Assembly (NCBI GenBank): GCA_002747395.1
Contig: PDPE01000034.1
Location: 1-64,000 of the forward strand
Origin: Pseudomonadota bacterium
Lineage (GTDB): Bacteria > Pseudomonadota > Gammaproteobacteria > Pseudomonadales > Oleiphilaceae
DNA length: 64,000 bases
Direction: 5' to 3'
The notes under the pieces were generated by a model. The model made no database searches. It worked only from the letters and a program-made list of their open reading frames with translations, and was not told where the DNA came from. The translations under genes and the position numbers were made by a program. This document shows, piece after piece, positions 28,101 to 37,148 of this stretch (position 1 is the first letter of the stretch; each line of letters starts with the position of its first letter).

Positions 28101-30624
28101 TGATCGGCTGGTCTATGCACCAGCGCCGATTGACCCTGACAGAGTGCAACCTGCGGCGGAAATCACTGCCACTCTGGCATCCGGCGCCATGAGCCACGGC
28201 GCCCTGGTAGCCAAAGCCCACGAAGCTGTCGCCCAGGGCACCAATATAGCGGGTGCCATGAGCAACTCTGGTGAAGGTGGTGAAAACTCCCGCCGTTACA
28301 ACACCATTAAAGCCAGCAAGATCAAGCAATTTGCATCCGGGCGTTTTGGCGTTTGGACCGGCTATCTGGCCGACCCTGCCCTGGAAGAAATTGAAATTAA
28401 AATCGCCCAGGGCGCAAAGCCTGGTGAAGGCGGCCAGCTTCCCGCCATGAAGGTCAACGTGGAAATCGCCGCCGCCCGTGGCGGCACACCGGGGGTTGAG
28501 CTGGTATCGCCACCACCACACCACGATACCTATTCCATCGAGGATCTGGGGCAGCTGATTCACGATGCCAAGGCAGCCCGGGTTCGTGTTATTGTCAAGC
28601 TGGTCTCTTCTGAAGGTGTCGGCACCATCGCGGTCGGTGTCGCCAAGGCCGGTGCAGACGTGATTAACATTGCCGGTAACACCGGAGGCACGGGTGCCGC
28701 CCAGGTAACCAGTCTGAAAAACACCGGCCGTGCAGCGGATATCGGCATTGCCGAAGTGCATCAGGCTCTGGCCGAAAACGGCTTGCGGGAAAAGGTCGTT
28801 CTGCGTTGCTCAAACGCACACCAGACCGGTCTGGATGTGGTGAAATCAGCCATTCTGGGGGCAGACTCCTTTGAATTCGGCACCACCGCCCTGATGATGC
28901 TCAAGTGCGTCATGGCCAAGAACTGTAATGTAAAGTGTCCTGCGGGGCTGACCACCAACCCGGAAGTGTACGACGGTGATCCCAGAGCACTGGCACAGTA
29001 CTTTATCAACCTTGCCCACGAGGTTCGGGAAATTCTGGCCAGCCTGGGCTATGAGTCTTTGAGAGCAATTCGCGGTCAGACCCAACTGTTGAATCTGATT
29101 CGCCACCCGGCAATGATTGGCCAGCTGGACATGACCGGCATGCTGCGTGAAGTCAATGAAGTCGAGGTTGACAAACCGATTTATCTGGAGGCAAATTTCG
29201 ACCCGGACGAAAGCTATCTGAGCGAATTTAAAACCTGTTTTATCAAACAGCAACAGGCGGCCATTCGCATTCAGGGGCCACGTCTGCATAACTGCAACAA
29301 ATCGACAGGTGGCCAGTTCGCCATTGATGTGGAGCGCATGCTGAACTACCAGCTGACCGATGAACAAAAACGGCTACACCCGGCAATCTACACTATGGAT
29401 AATGGCCGTGTAATGCTGGCCGAAGGCAGTGTCACCATTATCACTGAAAATTCTGCAGGACAGAGTTTCGGCGCCTTTAACAATACCGGCATTACCCTGA
29501 TACACACCGGCACCTGTAATGACGGTGTCGGCAAGGGTTCATCCGGCGGGATGATTGTGGTAAACAACCCCAACATCGGTGACTCGATGAAAGAAAATGT
29601 GCTGGTCGGCAACTTTGCCCTGTTTGGCGCAACCGGTGGCCAGTTATACGTGTGTGGAGAAGCGGGTGACCGCTTTGGGGTACGTAACTCCGGGGCCGTT
29701 GCCGTGGTTGAAGGTGTCGGTGATTTTTGCTGTGAATACATGACCAACGGAGCCATTGTCAACCTGGGCGGGTATGGCAAGGGTTTCGGTAACGGTATGA
29801 GTGGCGGAACCGCCTACCAGTACGACCCCGCGCATGAGCTTCAGGATCGTTGCAGCCATGATTCGGTACAGGCGTTTCGCATTAACGAAGATACCCCTCT
29901 GGCACAGGGTCAGGAAATGGCATTGAAACTTCATCTTGAACAGCACATTGCCACCACAGGTTCACCCACCGCCAGGGCACTGCTGGAAGATTGGGAAATC
30001 GCCCGGGAGCATTTTTACTATGTGATTCCGCAATCACTGCTAAAATACCACCGCAGCGAACCCATTTTGCAAAGCATGAGCCGCAGGGCCATGGTGGATG
30101 AACTGGCCATCGCTTACGCCCTGCGCCAGATACGCGATATGCAACAAGCCTGGCAAAGCCTGGAAAGTGGCAATGCAGGCCTGTTTGATGGCCGCGTACC
30201 TGCCTACGGCGATCGTGATAACGAACTGATCCTGGAGTACGTGCGCGCTGCCGGCGTACTGCGCAGAACTCTTGAGGTTGCCATAAAAACCGGCGAACAG
30301 GACACCGACAGGATATCTCGCAAACTGATTGAAACTGAAGATAAAAAGCTGGTCGATCTGGTTGCCAAAGACATGGCTGCCGCTCTGGCTGATTACGATG
30401 ATGAAGGGCTGGCCAGTTTGCTCGCCGACAAACGCTTGACGGATTACAAGGACTCCCTGCGAATGCGTGAAGTCTGGGACACGCAAGCGACGGGGACTAC
30501 GGTCTGGATTATTGAAAGAGACCGGGTTAATCGCCAGGCACTCGCTCGATACCCGGACGTTTTGGAACAAATCGCCACGCATTATGCTGCTGTACTGGCA
30601 GACGTCATGCGCGCCGCCGCATAA
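25174..30624 (+). CDS. Glutamate synthase large-subunit-like protein with long C-terminal extension
   Basis: An 1816-residue relative of GltB, about 300 residues longer than usual. It has a class II amidotransferase domain with nucleophile Cys15 after a 14-residue propeptide (CGVGF, then HRGG), a central domain, the FMN/synthase barrel (PGEGGQLP at 1083-1090, then SPPPHHDTYSIEDL), and a GXGXG beta-helix domain near 1400-1560. The extra C-terminal part (about 1570-1816) is helical and unassigned. Departures from GltB: the iron-sulphur cysteines are C1245-x5-C1251-x3-C1255 rather than C-x5-C-x4-C, and the usual GHDGGTGAS reads GNTGGTGAA (1168-1176). No gltD follows; a diflavin reductase gene does, 25 bases later. 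Ordinary glutamate synthesis is possible but not assured. Confidence 0.85.
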   Translation: MTRSLYDKNQEHSSCGVGFITNKHSRQTHELLELSHEALCKIPHRGGMSSEGIGDGAGVNVDISVNFYQYLTGDETLQYGDFGVANFFYPADRNQHKNAEIVIEEALKKHGLPVLMWRDVLVDRRVLNKASQKAQLSIRQVVFARPEDLPDQKCFEARINEALLEIERPAFTRPELEGFYPLSMSSYTQVYKGRLNSWEVIPYFKDLTHPEHRIHTLFFHTRFSTNTAPNPVFAQPFRRMAHNGELNTDKKNRLSENAIAVSHNKRVIFPHGQSDSARLDQTLARRITEDNMDIVQATLAMMPPAWENDPDLSDQARNMLDYFSLSEEKNDGPAALIFGDGIKVGARLDRLGLRPLRSVETHDYFAVMSEAGQIDFAPETVIRRGRIDAGGMVVFDHNTGKISDTHDVLEELAKQKDYAQLLEQARITLADLPEAGLDQFPLDSTLTISARHVAYSQNQESFKFMLDPMLQNGMEKISAMGYGLAPNALTADEGGMSRYFSQRFAQVTNPPLDSIREADGMTLRVALGGKPNFSPKVGEDGSRQLVIPSPILQPQQLVQICNQKALQVETVSTLYKPDYDDPEQNEKLLLDALERICSEAEELARSRCDIILLSDREISHELAAMPAIMVISAVNQRLIRQGLRFNSSVVYLTGQASSTHDIACLLGFGASAVCPLTVYHRALEMASDDAGVKKALNNFQKAVEKALMKTMGKFGLCTAESYIGGEFFEANFIDTHDPILAPLFPNIDSPIGGVQFADIAKSTADWHAKIREVQQENEIPLLGLFKERADGAGHAFGNTAVREYVHMTEEAIQYVQYVDETESGEPATDIPNEVAHHELGYDKCTPEQINNAQITPAYREFCSHLYKERDERPATLRDILSLPFNFNNAHTAQDFTELFDQYCTRGNLNYSAQGLSAEKVADHHWQLRLDHSSPKRYEALLQSLRDRFGDEIKLIASPAGVPGKHLRTSGRAAEFLDRLVYAPAPIDPDRVQPAAEITATLASGAMSHGALVAKAHEAVAQGTNIAGAMSNSGEGGENSRRYNTIKASKIKQFASGRFGVWTGYLADPALEEIEIKIAQGAKPGEGGQLPAMKVNVEIAAARGGTPGVELVSPPPHHDTYSIEDLGQLIHDAKAARVRVIVKLVSSEGVGTIAVGVAKAGADVINIAGNTGGTGAAQVTSLKNTGRAADIGIAEVHQALAENGLREKVVLRCSNAHQTGLDVVKSAILGADSFEFGTTALMMLKCVMAKNCNVKCPAGLTTNPEVYDGDPRALAQYFINLAHEVREILASLGYESLRAIRGQTQLLNLIRHPAMIGQLDMTGMLREVNEVEVDKPIYLEANFDPDESYLSEFKTCFIKQQQAAIRIQGPRLHNCNKSTGGQFAIDVERMLNYQLTDEQKRLHPAIYTMDNGRVMLAEGSVTIITENSAGQSFGAFNNTGITLIHTGTCNDGVGKGSSGGMIVVNNPNIGDSMKENVLVGNFALFGATGGQLYVCGEAGDRFGVRNSGAVAVVEGVGDFCCEYMTNGAIVNLGGYGKGFGNGMSGGTAYQYDPAHELQDRCSHDSVQAFRINEDTPLAQGQEMALKLHLEQHIATTGSPTARALLEDWEIAREHFYYVIPQSLLKYHRSEPILQSMSRRAMVDELAIAYALRQIRDMQQAWQSLESGNAGLFDGRVPAYGDRDNELILEYVRAAGVLRRTLEVAIKTGEQDTDRISRKLIETEDKKLVDLVAKDMAAALADYDDEGLASLLADKRLTDYKDSLRMREVWDTQATGTTVWIIERDRVNRQALARYPDVLEQIATHYAAVLADVMRAAA

Positions 30625-30649
30625 TCCACCGGATTTTGGAAGCAAGAAC

Positions 30650-32467
30650 ATGAACGATAAGACGAAAAACGAACTCGAAAACAACCATCGTGTGCCTTTT
30701 TTGCCCGACGCTCTGCCGTTTAATGAAGGTCAAAAGCAGTGGTTGGGCGGTTTTATGGCAGGCCTGCACAGCCGCCTGCTGGTGACCTCCGATAACCAGG
30801 GCGCAGCCGCACCGGCCGCCGCTCCGGCACAAAAACCACTGACCATCATTTACGGCTCACAAACCGGCAACGCAGAGAGCATGGCGGAACTGGCGGCAGA
30901 GCAAGCGGTTAGCCTGGGTATGAAGCCTGTGGTGATGGATATGGATGATGCCGATATTCAACAGCTTGCCCGGGTGGAACGATTACTGGTCGTCACCAGT
31001 ACCTACGGGGAGGGCGAGATGCCTGACAACGCCGAAGCACTATGGGAAGCGGCCAGTGCCGATGATGCGCCCAGCTTCGCCAACACCTTTTTCTCGGTGC
31101 TGGCTCTCGGTGACACCGCTTACGATGGTTTTTGTGTCGCCGGTAAAATGTGGGATGAGCGTCTGGCAGAATTGGGTGGCCAGCGAGTTGCCGAGCGCGT
31201 GGATTGCGATGTGGATTTTGAAGCGCCCTCCCAGGCATGGATGGACAAGGCACTTCCCGAAATCGCTCAAAAAGGCACGCAGGGCGGCGGTGCCGAAGCC
31301 GAAGCCGAAGCCGCCGGTACGCCTGCCAGCGCACCGAAAAAACCAAAGTCAAAATATAATCGGCAGAATCCGTTACTTGCCGAGTTGATCACCAAAAAAG
31401 TAATCACAGGCGAAGGCTCCAGCAAGGAAATCTGCCACTTTGAACTGTCATTGGGTGATTCCGGTGAACAGTACGAAGCCGGTGATGCGGTTTATATTTT
31501 ACCTGTTAATCGTGAAGATATCGTAACAGAAGTTCTGGAAGCTTTATCCGCCAGGGGTGACGAAAAGGTTGCCGGCAGTGACAAATCGCTGCGAGAGGTG
31601 CTGACTGAGGATCTGGAAATTCGCACACCCGGCAAAGAATTTTTAGCCGCGTTAAGTGAGCGTGCCGACGACAGCGAACTGACAGCACTGGTCACTGGCG
31701 ATGATACCGAAGCACTGGCTGATTTTCTATGGGGCAAGGATATCGTCGATTTGCTGGCAGCCTACCCTGCAGCCAGATTCAGCGTTGAAGAATTTGTCAG
31801 CCTGTCCAGACCATTGGCGGGCCGCGCCTATTCCATCTCCTCCAGCCTGAACAAACATGAAAACCAGGTGCATGTCACCATCGGCAGTGTGCGTTATCAC
31901 ACCAATGGCCGTGACCATAATGGTGTATGCTCCACTTTCCTGGCGGATGTGGCTCAGGTCGGTGACAAGGTACAATGTTACTTTGCACCGAACAAAAACT
32001 TTGCGGTACCGGCCGACAAGAGCCTGCCAATCATTATGGTTGGCCCCGGTACAGGCATTGCGCCTTTCCGGGCTTTCCTGGAAGAACGGGAAGTCTCTGC
32101 CGCCGGGGGTGACAACTGGTTATTCTTCGGTGACCGCAACGCCAGCACTGATTTCATTTATGAAGATGAATTACGCGCCTGGCAGGAAAGCGGCCTGCTG
32201 ACCCGCCTGGATCTGGCCTTCTCCCGGGATCAGAAAGAGAAGGTCTATGTGCAGGATCGCATGTTGGAAAACGGTGCCGAATTTTACGCATGGCTGGAAA
32301 AAGGCGCATACTTCTACATTTGTGGTGATGCGTTCAGAATGGCAAAAGACGTGGATGCCGCCTTGCACAAATTGATTGAGCAACATGGCAATAAAACCGC
32401 AGACGAAGCCGTTGAATACGTCAATGCACTGAAAAAGCAGAAGCGCTACGTCCGTGACGTTTACTGA
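30650..32467 (+). CDS. cysJ: CysJ-like diflavin reductase (sulfite reductase flavoprotein subunit family)
   Basis: A 605-residue NADPH-dependent diflavin reductase. An N-terminal flavodoxin domain (about 62-205) has the FMN loop YGSQTGNAESMA. After a Gly/Ala/Glu-rich linker come a FAD domain with RAYSISSS (about 392-399), an NADPH-binding segment GPGTGIAPFRAF (about 465-476) and the CysJ-type end KRYVRDVY. CysJ passes electrons from NADPH to the haem subunit CysI, but no cysI is in the window. Its close linkage to the glutamate-synthase-like gene raises the possibility that it serves that enzyme. Start ATG 30650 is preceded by GGAAG; the frame extends upstream into the previous gene but has no better start. 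A strong terminator follows. Confidence 0.9.
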   Translation: MNDKTKNELENNHRVPFLPDALPFNEGQKQWLGGFMAGLHSRLLVTSDNQGAAAPAAAPAQKPLTIIYGSQTGNAESMAELAAEQAVSLGMKPVVMDMDDADIQQLARVERLLVVTSTYGEGEMPDNAEALWEAASADDAPSFANTFFSVLALGDTAYDGFCVAGKMWDERLAELGGQRVAERVDCDVDFEAPSQAWMDKALPEIAQKGTQGGGAEAEAEAAGTPASAPKKPKSKYNRQNPLLAELITKKVITGEGSSKEICHFELSLGDSGEQYEAGDAVYILPVNREDIVTEVLEALSARGDEKVAGSDKSLREVLTEDLEIRTPGKEFLAALSERADDSELTALVTGDDTEALADFLWGKDIVDLLAAYPAARFSVEEFVSLSRPLAGRAYSISSSLNKHENQVHVTIGSVRYHTNGRDHNGVCSTFLADVAQVGDKVQCYFAPNKNFAVPADKSLPIIMVGPGTGIAPFRAFLEEREVSAAGGDNWLFFGDRNASTDFIYEDELRAWQESGLLTRLDLAFSRDQKEKVYVQDRMLENGAEFYAWLEKGAYFYICGDAFRMAKDVDAALHKLIEQHGNKTADEAVEYVNALKKQKRYVRDVY

Positions 32468-32496
32468 TGAGGGCATTCACCCATTCGGCTGACAGA

Positions 32497-32536
32497 CAAA
32501 AAAACCGGCATTGAATTTTGCCGGTTTTTTGTTTTT
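32497..32536 (+). terminator. Rho-independent terminator after cysJ-like gene
   Basis: AAAACCGGCA, a seven-base loop and TTGCCGGTTTT form a stable stem followed by a T-rich tail. It lies 30 bases after the diflavin reductase stop and also faces the end of the convergent trpS, where the A-run could make it work in both directions. Confidence 0.88.
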
Positions 32537-32578
32537 AACGGGATGAATACCGGTTTTCAAGACAGTCAGGAAAAGAAG

Positions 32579-33661
32579 CTAGAGCTCCATATTCATCACT
32601 TTTCGCACTTCCGAAAGCGTCTGCTGCGCGACTGCCCTGGCACTCTCCACCCCATTCTTGAGCACATCAACCACATAGTCCATATTTGACTCCAGCTCAA
32701 TACGACGCTGCCTGAGAGGATGCAAATACTCATTTAGACCTTCAGTCAGTCTGGCCTTTAACTTGCCACTTCCGCCATCTCCAATTTCCCTTCCGATTTC
32801 CGCAGGATCTCCTCCCTCTATCAGGGACAGAAGCAGTAACAGATTGGATACCTCCGGTCTGGCATCAGGATCGTAGAATATATTTCGATCTGAATCCGTT
32901 TTGGCCCGTTTGATCAGTCTCGCCGTCTCGTCCGCTGTAGTGCCAAGCATGATTGCGTTATTTCGGCTCTTGCTCATCTTTTGCGAACCATCCAGCCCGA
33001 GTATCACAGGAGCAGTGCTCAGCAATGCCTGGGGTTCCGGGAATACCGCCTCATTCTTAGCAAATCGGTCATTAAAGCGACGGGCAATGGTTCTTGTCAG
33101 TTCGAGATGCGGTAACTGATCCTTGCCAACCGGCACCACACTCCCCTTGCAAAACAAAATGTCCGCTGCCTGGTGAACCGGGTAGATATACATTCCTGCA
33201 TTGATACGCTTTTGCCCTGATGCCTGAATTTCCTCTTTGACAGTCGGGTTTCTATCCAGTTCTGCACTGGTTACGAGAGTCAAAAACGGCAACAGAAGCT
33301 GATTCAACTCGGGCACATGGCTATGGGGGAATATAATCGTTTTATGCTTTTCGGGGTCAAGCCCGGCCGCCAGATAATCAAGAGTAAGCTGCCGGACATT
33401 TTCAGAGATACTCTCAAAATTCTCCCGATCCGTTAATACCTGGTAGTCAGCTATAACGATAAAAGTCGGCACCCCCAATTCCTGGAGGCGAACACGATTT
33501 TGCAAAGACCCGAACAAATGCCCGATATGCAACTTGCCGGTAGGCCGATCCCCGGTAAGTACACGGTATTTTTCAGGGTGGGCGGTCAGATCCGCTTCCA
33601 GCTTCCGACTTCTGGCTACCGTTGCCTCAAAAGTCCCATATTCACTTTCCTGTTTTGACAA
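32579..33661 (-). CDS. trpS: Tryptophan-tRNA ligase
   Basis: A 360-residue class I aminoacyl-tRNA synthetase that charges tRNA-Trp. It has the HIGH motif (HIGH, residues 45-48, in TGDRPTGKLHIGH) and KMSKS near residue 225 (DGSQKMSKS). Other TrpS features include the HQAADIL region near 163-169. The start is an unusual TTG, supported by a good AGGAG eight bases upstream; no in-frame ATG is available at the right place. It converges on the diflavin reductase and is divergent from the large lipoprotein gene. Confidence 0.96.
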   Translation of the reverse strand: MSKQESEYGTFEATVARSRKLEADLTAHPEKYRVLTGDRPTGKLHIGHLFGSLQNRVRLQELGVPTFIVIADYQVLTDRENFESISENVRQLTLDYLAAGLDPEKHKTIIFPHSHVPELNQLLLPFLTLVTSAELDRNPTVKEEIQASGQKRINAGMYIYPVHQAADILFCKGSVVPVGKDQLPHLELTRTIARRFNDRFAKNEAVFPEPQALLSTAPVILGLDGSQKMSKSRNNAIMLGTTADETARLIKRAKTDSDRNIFYDPDARPEVSNLLLLLSLIEGGDPAEIGREIGDGGSGKLKARLTEGLNEYLHPLRQRRIELESNMDYVVDVLKNGVESARAVAQQTLSEVRKVMNMEL

Positions 33662-33688
33662 AATCTTGCTCCTGTTCCTTTTTTTAAT

Positions 33689-33712
33689 CCGGTTTTTTAC
33701 CCGGTTTTTTCA
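33689..33712. repeat. 12-bp tandem duplication upstream of trpS
   Basis: CCGGTTTTTTAC is followed by CCGGTTTTTTCA, ten identical bases then a swap of the last two. A third, partial CCGGTTT copy occurs further on. It lies about 28 bases upstream of the trpS start. Confidence 0.65.
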
Positions 33713-33913
33713 TTTGGCTTTCTGTCAGCTTAATCCGGTTTCGTTGCCGGTTTGCAGTCAATACCACTATCAACATACCAGGGCACCAGTATACATTTTC
33801 ACAATCAGGATATACACACCCTCCGACTCATCAGGCAACAAAGAAAAAACGGATTTTTTCCTTTTGGAAAGAAGATGTTGAAAGGCATATGAAATAAACG
33901 TAATATGTATTCA

Positions 33914-33928
33914 AATAATAATTATTTA
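33914..33928. promoter_or_regulatory. Fur-like site upstream of the flavin-cluster lipoprotein gene
   Basis: AAATAATAATTATTT has an intact ATAAT-A-ATTAT core, as in the 7-1-7 form of the Fur box (TGATAATnATTATCA), but the outer bases differ. The whole area is AT-rich, which raises the chance of a fortuitous match. It lies 48 bases upstream of the start codon. Confidence 0.45.
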
Positions 33929-33975
33929 CATTTTCATTATTACTTGCTTTTCGTATAATTATCAGGAGCCACTCA

Positions 33976-36900
33976 ATGTCACACACACCCCGATTTCGCA
34001 AACTTCTGCTGCCTACTCTCATCGCCTCTGCATTGTCAGGATGTGGCGGATCAGACAACGACAACAACCAGCCCGATCCTGGCCCTTCAGCGGCGTTTAA
34101 ACTTTGCCATGACACCAACCTGGATGGCTTGTGTAGCGCGAATGAAAACCCCCAAACCTTCGATACACTGAAGAAAGTTCAGGCTGCCTCGGTCGGAGCG
34201 GGGTCTGGCCCGGTTATCGTCAGAGAAAATAACAATCTGATGGTCGCATCCAACAGTGCTGCCACAGCCTCTGCATGGTCAACGCTGGTTCACAATGAAG
34301 GCTTTGTCAACCCGAACACCGGCTCTGACGAGGCAGCCATCGCCAGTTATCTGAAAGGCAAGCTGGCACTCGAAAGTGATTCCGGCCTGAGCGAGTCCGA
34401 GACAGCAGCATTTATGGCCAGTATTCGAGCTGCACTCAGCGCCAATCCCGATGCGAACCCCTACTCGGTGATTGGTGCAGTCATTGATGCAGCCGTCGCC
34501 AGGGGCTCATTGGAAAACGCCGTACCCGACGCCGCTCAAATCACTTCACAAAGGGTATTGCCCCGCGACTTCGACACAGAAGTTACACCTGCCAACAAAG
34601 TCAACTGGGAAACCAGCGACCACGACGAGCGTGTAGCTCTTATCAACGTTGATGGCGAGAGCGATAAAATCCTGGTGGTTAACCGCTGGTTTAACCGTAT
34701 TGCCGTTGTGGACGCGACAGCCGCTGACCTTGCAGTAGAAACACAACCATTCGCTGCGATGTATACGGCAGGACACCACGAATACACCACTAAAGCCGAC
34801 TATGTATCAGGTGCGAGCGAGCATCGCATCACCCAAAGCTGGCTGGCAGATGATGGTGATACCTTGTATGCGTTGGTCACAGGCCCGAGAGAAGTCGATG
34901 TTCCTGAAGATGACAGCTATGGTCTGTTCCGTGTGCCGCTAACTGATGGTCAGGTGCCCACCTTTATGGTGACCTCGATCGATGGCACAACCGAGCTCAA
35001 CGTTCCGCACCGCTCTCCCGAGGTGAAACGGATTGCCAGCAAAAGTCTCGACAACGCCATTCAGCTTGATTCCGGTGACATATTGGCCTACGACGATGAG
35101 GCCGGCTATGTACGCTTCTACAACAAAATGCTGGATGAAGACACTTCCCGTGCCTTTCCCCTGGATCGTGACCTCGAAGGATGGACGCTTGCAGATAACG
35201 GTGCAACACTGGTCACACTTCAAGGCCCTGCAGAAGGCAGCAAAGGCCGTTTGCTGCAATCCTACAATACCAGCAATCTGAGCGGAAAAAACAGCCTGGA
35301 ATTCTCAGGTGATGCAGACCTGTTGCCAGGCAGCAAGACAAGCAACCGGGTGGTTGTTCTGGAACCGGACGCAGTCCATGTTATTAACACATCAGACCTG
35401 TCAGTCATTTCCAGCACACCACTTGCCAATGAAGCAAGTTCAATATCCCGTCTGAGCCCTGACGGCTCCAGGGCAGCATTGGTCGTAGGCAAGGAAATCC
35501 GGATCATGAATCTGACAGACGCCTACCCTTTCATAGAGGGATCTGTCAAACCGGGCGGCAGACTGCGTGCACTGGCATTCAATGGCAACGATGAAATCCT
35601 TTATTCTGCCAGGAGTGGCAAACTCAGCAGTATCTCCCTGAGCGGGCTGACTTCATCGACCAAAGACATTACTTCCTTGTTGGAGGAAGCACTGGACGAA
35701 GTTGATGGAGATAGTATTAACCACAACTATCCTCTCGATGCGGTCATATACGACATGAACCTGCCGACCAACTTTGGCGCTGTCAGCTACAATTGGAATA
35801 GTACACTGGGTAACGCACTTGACCTGTCTGCACCCGAGCCTGGTGTTATCTCTCAGAGTGATGCAGCCGTATCGGGCACATTGACCGTATCATCGAGCTA
35901 CACTTTCCGTGGAGAAACATCCACATCAGAAGCCAAATCAATGGAACTCACCATACGTCCGGCATCAGAAATCCGTGATCATATCGTAACAACACTGACA
36001 GGGGCGCATGCCAATCATTCCATGTCCCATCTTGCGGCAACACCTGATGGTCAGACTCTGGCCGCCTATACAAGTGGCGACGATGGTCAGGGTTCCGGGA
36101 TTGTCATTTTCACACGTCAACCGGACAATACTGTCAGCTACCGGTATGGTGGTGATGCAGCGATCAGCCTGCCTGACGGCTACGAAGATTCAAGAGTGGA
36201 CGTTATGACCTGGAACCAGGGTTTACTGCGTGTTGTGGTTCGCGAGGCGGTGGCAGCCGGTGCAAAAGACGGCAATGGCATAGCACGAGTGCTGACGCTT
36301 GATCCCGTGGCCGGCACCTGGGAGATCGGTTCCGCATTACCAGGCAAGGGAGCCAAGGCGGCAGTCAGTCAGGACGGTTCGGTACTTGCCCTGTGGTTAC
36401 ACATCCCTGCCGGAGGTGACGCAGTTGCGGTGAAAGTGATAACACTCAATACCGATGACCTGAGTGAAATCAAAACCGTTGACGTTGATGGTGATCCTGC
36501 ATTCTGGGCATTTACTGTCAACAATGCGGGTGATCAAATCATGGCCTATTACAACTTCAAAAATGAAGAAGGCAAAACCGTACGCACCACTCGCCGTTAT
36601 GACGCGGATACCACAGGAGAGCCTGATGCGGAAACCGTTATCAAAACCGCAACCTACTTCTATTCCTACGATAACCCGAGTGATCGACTGGTTACAGGTG
36701 ACTTCAGTGCCAACCTGAGAGTTTATCAGCCAGTAGCCGATGCAGCAGATTTGAACTCGTTTACCGAATTTGCGACAGCCAGAGGCAGATACGATGGTGT
36801 TCACAACGGTGGTGGCGGTCGCATGTACTATGGCGCGGTCAAAGGGTCAGTCGCTTACGTTTGGTCAAGTGATCGGGGACTTGTCGCTGTTGATATCTCC

Positions 36901-37044
36901 AATCCGGCAAACATCCGGGAAGTATTCTATGCACCATTTGAAGATACAGGGGCTGGCGTAGTCGTACCGGATGCGAATGTCGCTTTCAGCACCGGGTTCA
37001 GTGATGACCAAGTCAGCACGATTGGAGTATTACCGCTGAACTGA
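33976..37044 (+). CDS. Large beta-propeller-like lipoprotein with a possible flavinylation site
   Basis: A 1022-residue exported protein. The signal peptide ends in a lipobox (ALSGC, Cys23), followed by a Gly/Asp/Asn/Pro-rich tether. Residues near 44-55 (DTNLDGLCSANE) look like an EF-hand-type calcium loop. The rest is rich in beta strands with recurring patterns such as LSPDGSRAALVVG and LAATPDGQTLAAYTSG, suggesting two propeller domains. D275-Y-V-S-G-A-S281 matches the D-x-x-[ST]-G-A-[ST] site modified by ApbE enzymes. It is the first gene of the cluster, preceded by CAGGAG and a Fur-like site, and is separated from the next gene by a terminator-like structure. No named family was recognised. 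Confidence 0.75.
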   Translation: MSHTPRFRKLLLPTLIASALSGCGGSDNDNNQPDPGPSAAFKLCHDTNLDGLCSANENPQTFDTLKKVQAASVGAGSGPVIVRENNNLMVASNSAATASAWSTLVHNEGFVNPNTGSDEAAIASYLKGKLALESDSGLSESETAAFMASIRAALSANPDANPYSVIGAVIDAAVARGSLENAVPDAAQITSQRVLPRDFDTEVTPANKVNWETSDHDERVALINVDGESDKILVVNRWFNRIAVVDATAADLAVETQPFAAMYTAGHHEYTTKADYVSGASEHRITQSWLADDGDTLYALVTGPREVDVPEDDSYGLFRVPLTDGQVPTFMVTSIDGTTELNVPHRSPEVKRIASKSLDNAIQLDSGDILAYDDEAGYVRFYNKMLDEDTSRAFPLDRDLEGWTLADNGATLVTLQGPAEGSKGRLLQSYNTSNLSGKNSLEFSGDADLLPGSKTSNRVVVLEPDAVHVINTSDLSVISSTPLANEASSISRLSPDGSRAALVVGKEIRIMNLTDAYPFIEGSVKPGGRLRALAFNGNDEILYSARSGKLSSISLSGLTSSTKDITSLLEEALDEVDGDSINHNYPLDAVIYDMNLPTNFGAVSYNWNSTLGNALDLSAPEPGVISQSDAAVSGTLTVSSSYTFRGETSTSEAKSMELTIRPASEIRDHIVTTLTGAHANHSMSHLAATPDGQTLAAYTSGDDGQGSGIVIFTRQPDNTVSYRYGGDAAISLPDGYEDSRVDVMTWNQGLLRVVVREAVAAGAKDGNGIARVLTLDPVAGTWEIGSALPGKGAKAAVSQDGSVLALWLHIPAGGDAVAVKVITLNTDDLSEIKTVDVDGDPAFWAFTVNNAGDQIMAYYNFKNEEGKTVRTTRRYDADTTGEPDAETVIKTATYFYSYDNPSDRLVTGDFSANLRVYQPVADAADLNSFTEFATARGRYDGVHNGGGGRMYYGAVKGSVAYVWSSDRGLVAVDISNPANIREVFYAPFEDTGAGVVVPDANVAFSTGFSDDQVSTIGVLPLN

Positions 37045-37080
37045 TACTCTTGCTTTAAAACTGGTGCTCTTGCCTGAAAA
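37041..37080. repeat. 20-bp imperfect tandem duplication at the lipoprotein stop codon
   Basis: CTGATACTCTTGCTTTAAAA (including the stop codon TGA) is followed by CTGGTGCTCTTGCCTGAAAA, matching at 16 of 20 positions. Confidence 0.75.
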
Positions 37081-37148
37081 AAGCATCCAGCATAGTGGTG
37101 GCCGGTCTTACCCTCAGGGTATCCGGTCGCCGCTGTCAGGTGCTTTTT
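37077..37148 (+). terminator. Terminator-like long hairpin after the large lipoprotein gene
   Basis: AAAAAGCATC at the left pairs with GGTGCTTTTT at the right. Inside are further pairings, including GGCCGG against CCGGTCGCC, around a TACCC/GGGTA loop stem. The run of T at 37144-37148 and later T-rich sequence fit a Rho-independent terminator. It would partly separate the first gene of the cluster from those downstream. A perfect 14-base palindrome (AAAACCCGGGTTTT) follows at 37171-37184. Confidence 0.6.

Larger units (their letters stand above)
33662..33975. other. Divergent intergenic region between trpS and the 1022-residue lipoprotein gene
   Basis: A very AT-rich 314-base region. Next to trpS it holds two copies of CCGGTTTTTT in tandem (33689-33712). 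The half near the lipoprotein gene contains a Fur-like core at 33914-33928 and CAGGAG just before its start. TATAAT at 33955-33960 is a consensus-like -10 but lies too close to the start codon to leave a normal leader. Confidence 0.6.

Noticed and set aside
27970..28761. Long antisense open frame of 263 codons within the glutamate-synthase-like gene
   Set aside because: It lies wholly inside a strongly recognisable coding region on the other strand and shows no family motif; it is a shadow of that gene's codon use.
33932..33960. TTTTCA-17-TATAAT promoter for the large lipoprotein gene
   Set aside because: Transcription would start about nine bases before the ATG, inside the ribosome-binding site, so it is an unlikely main promoter.
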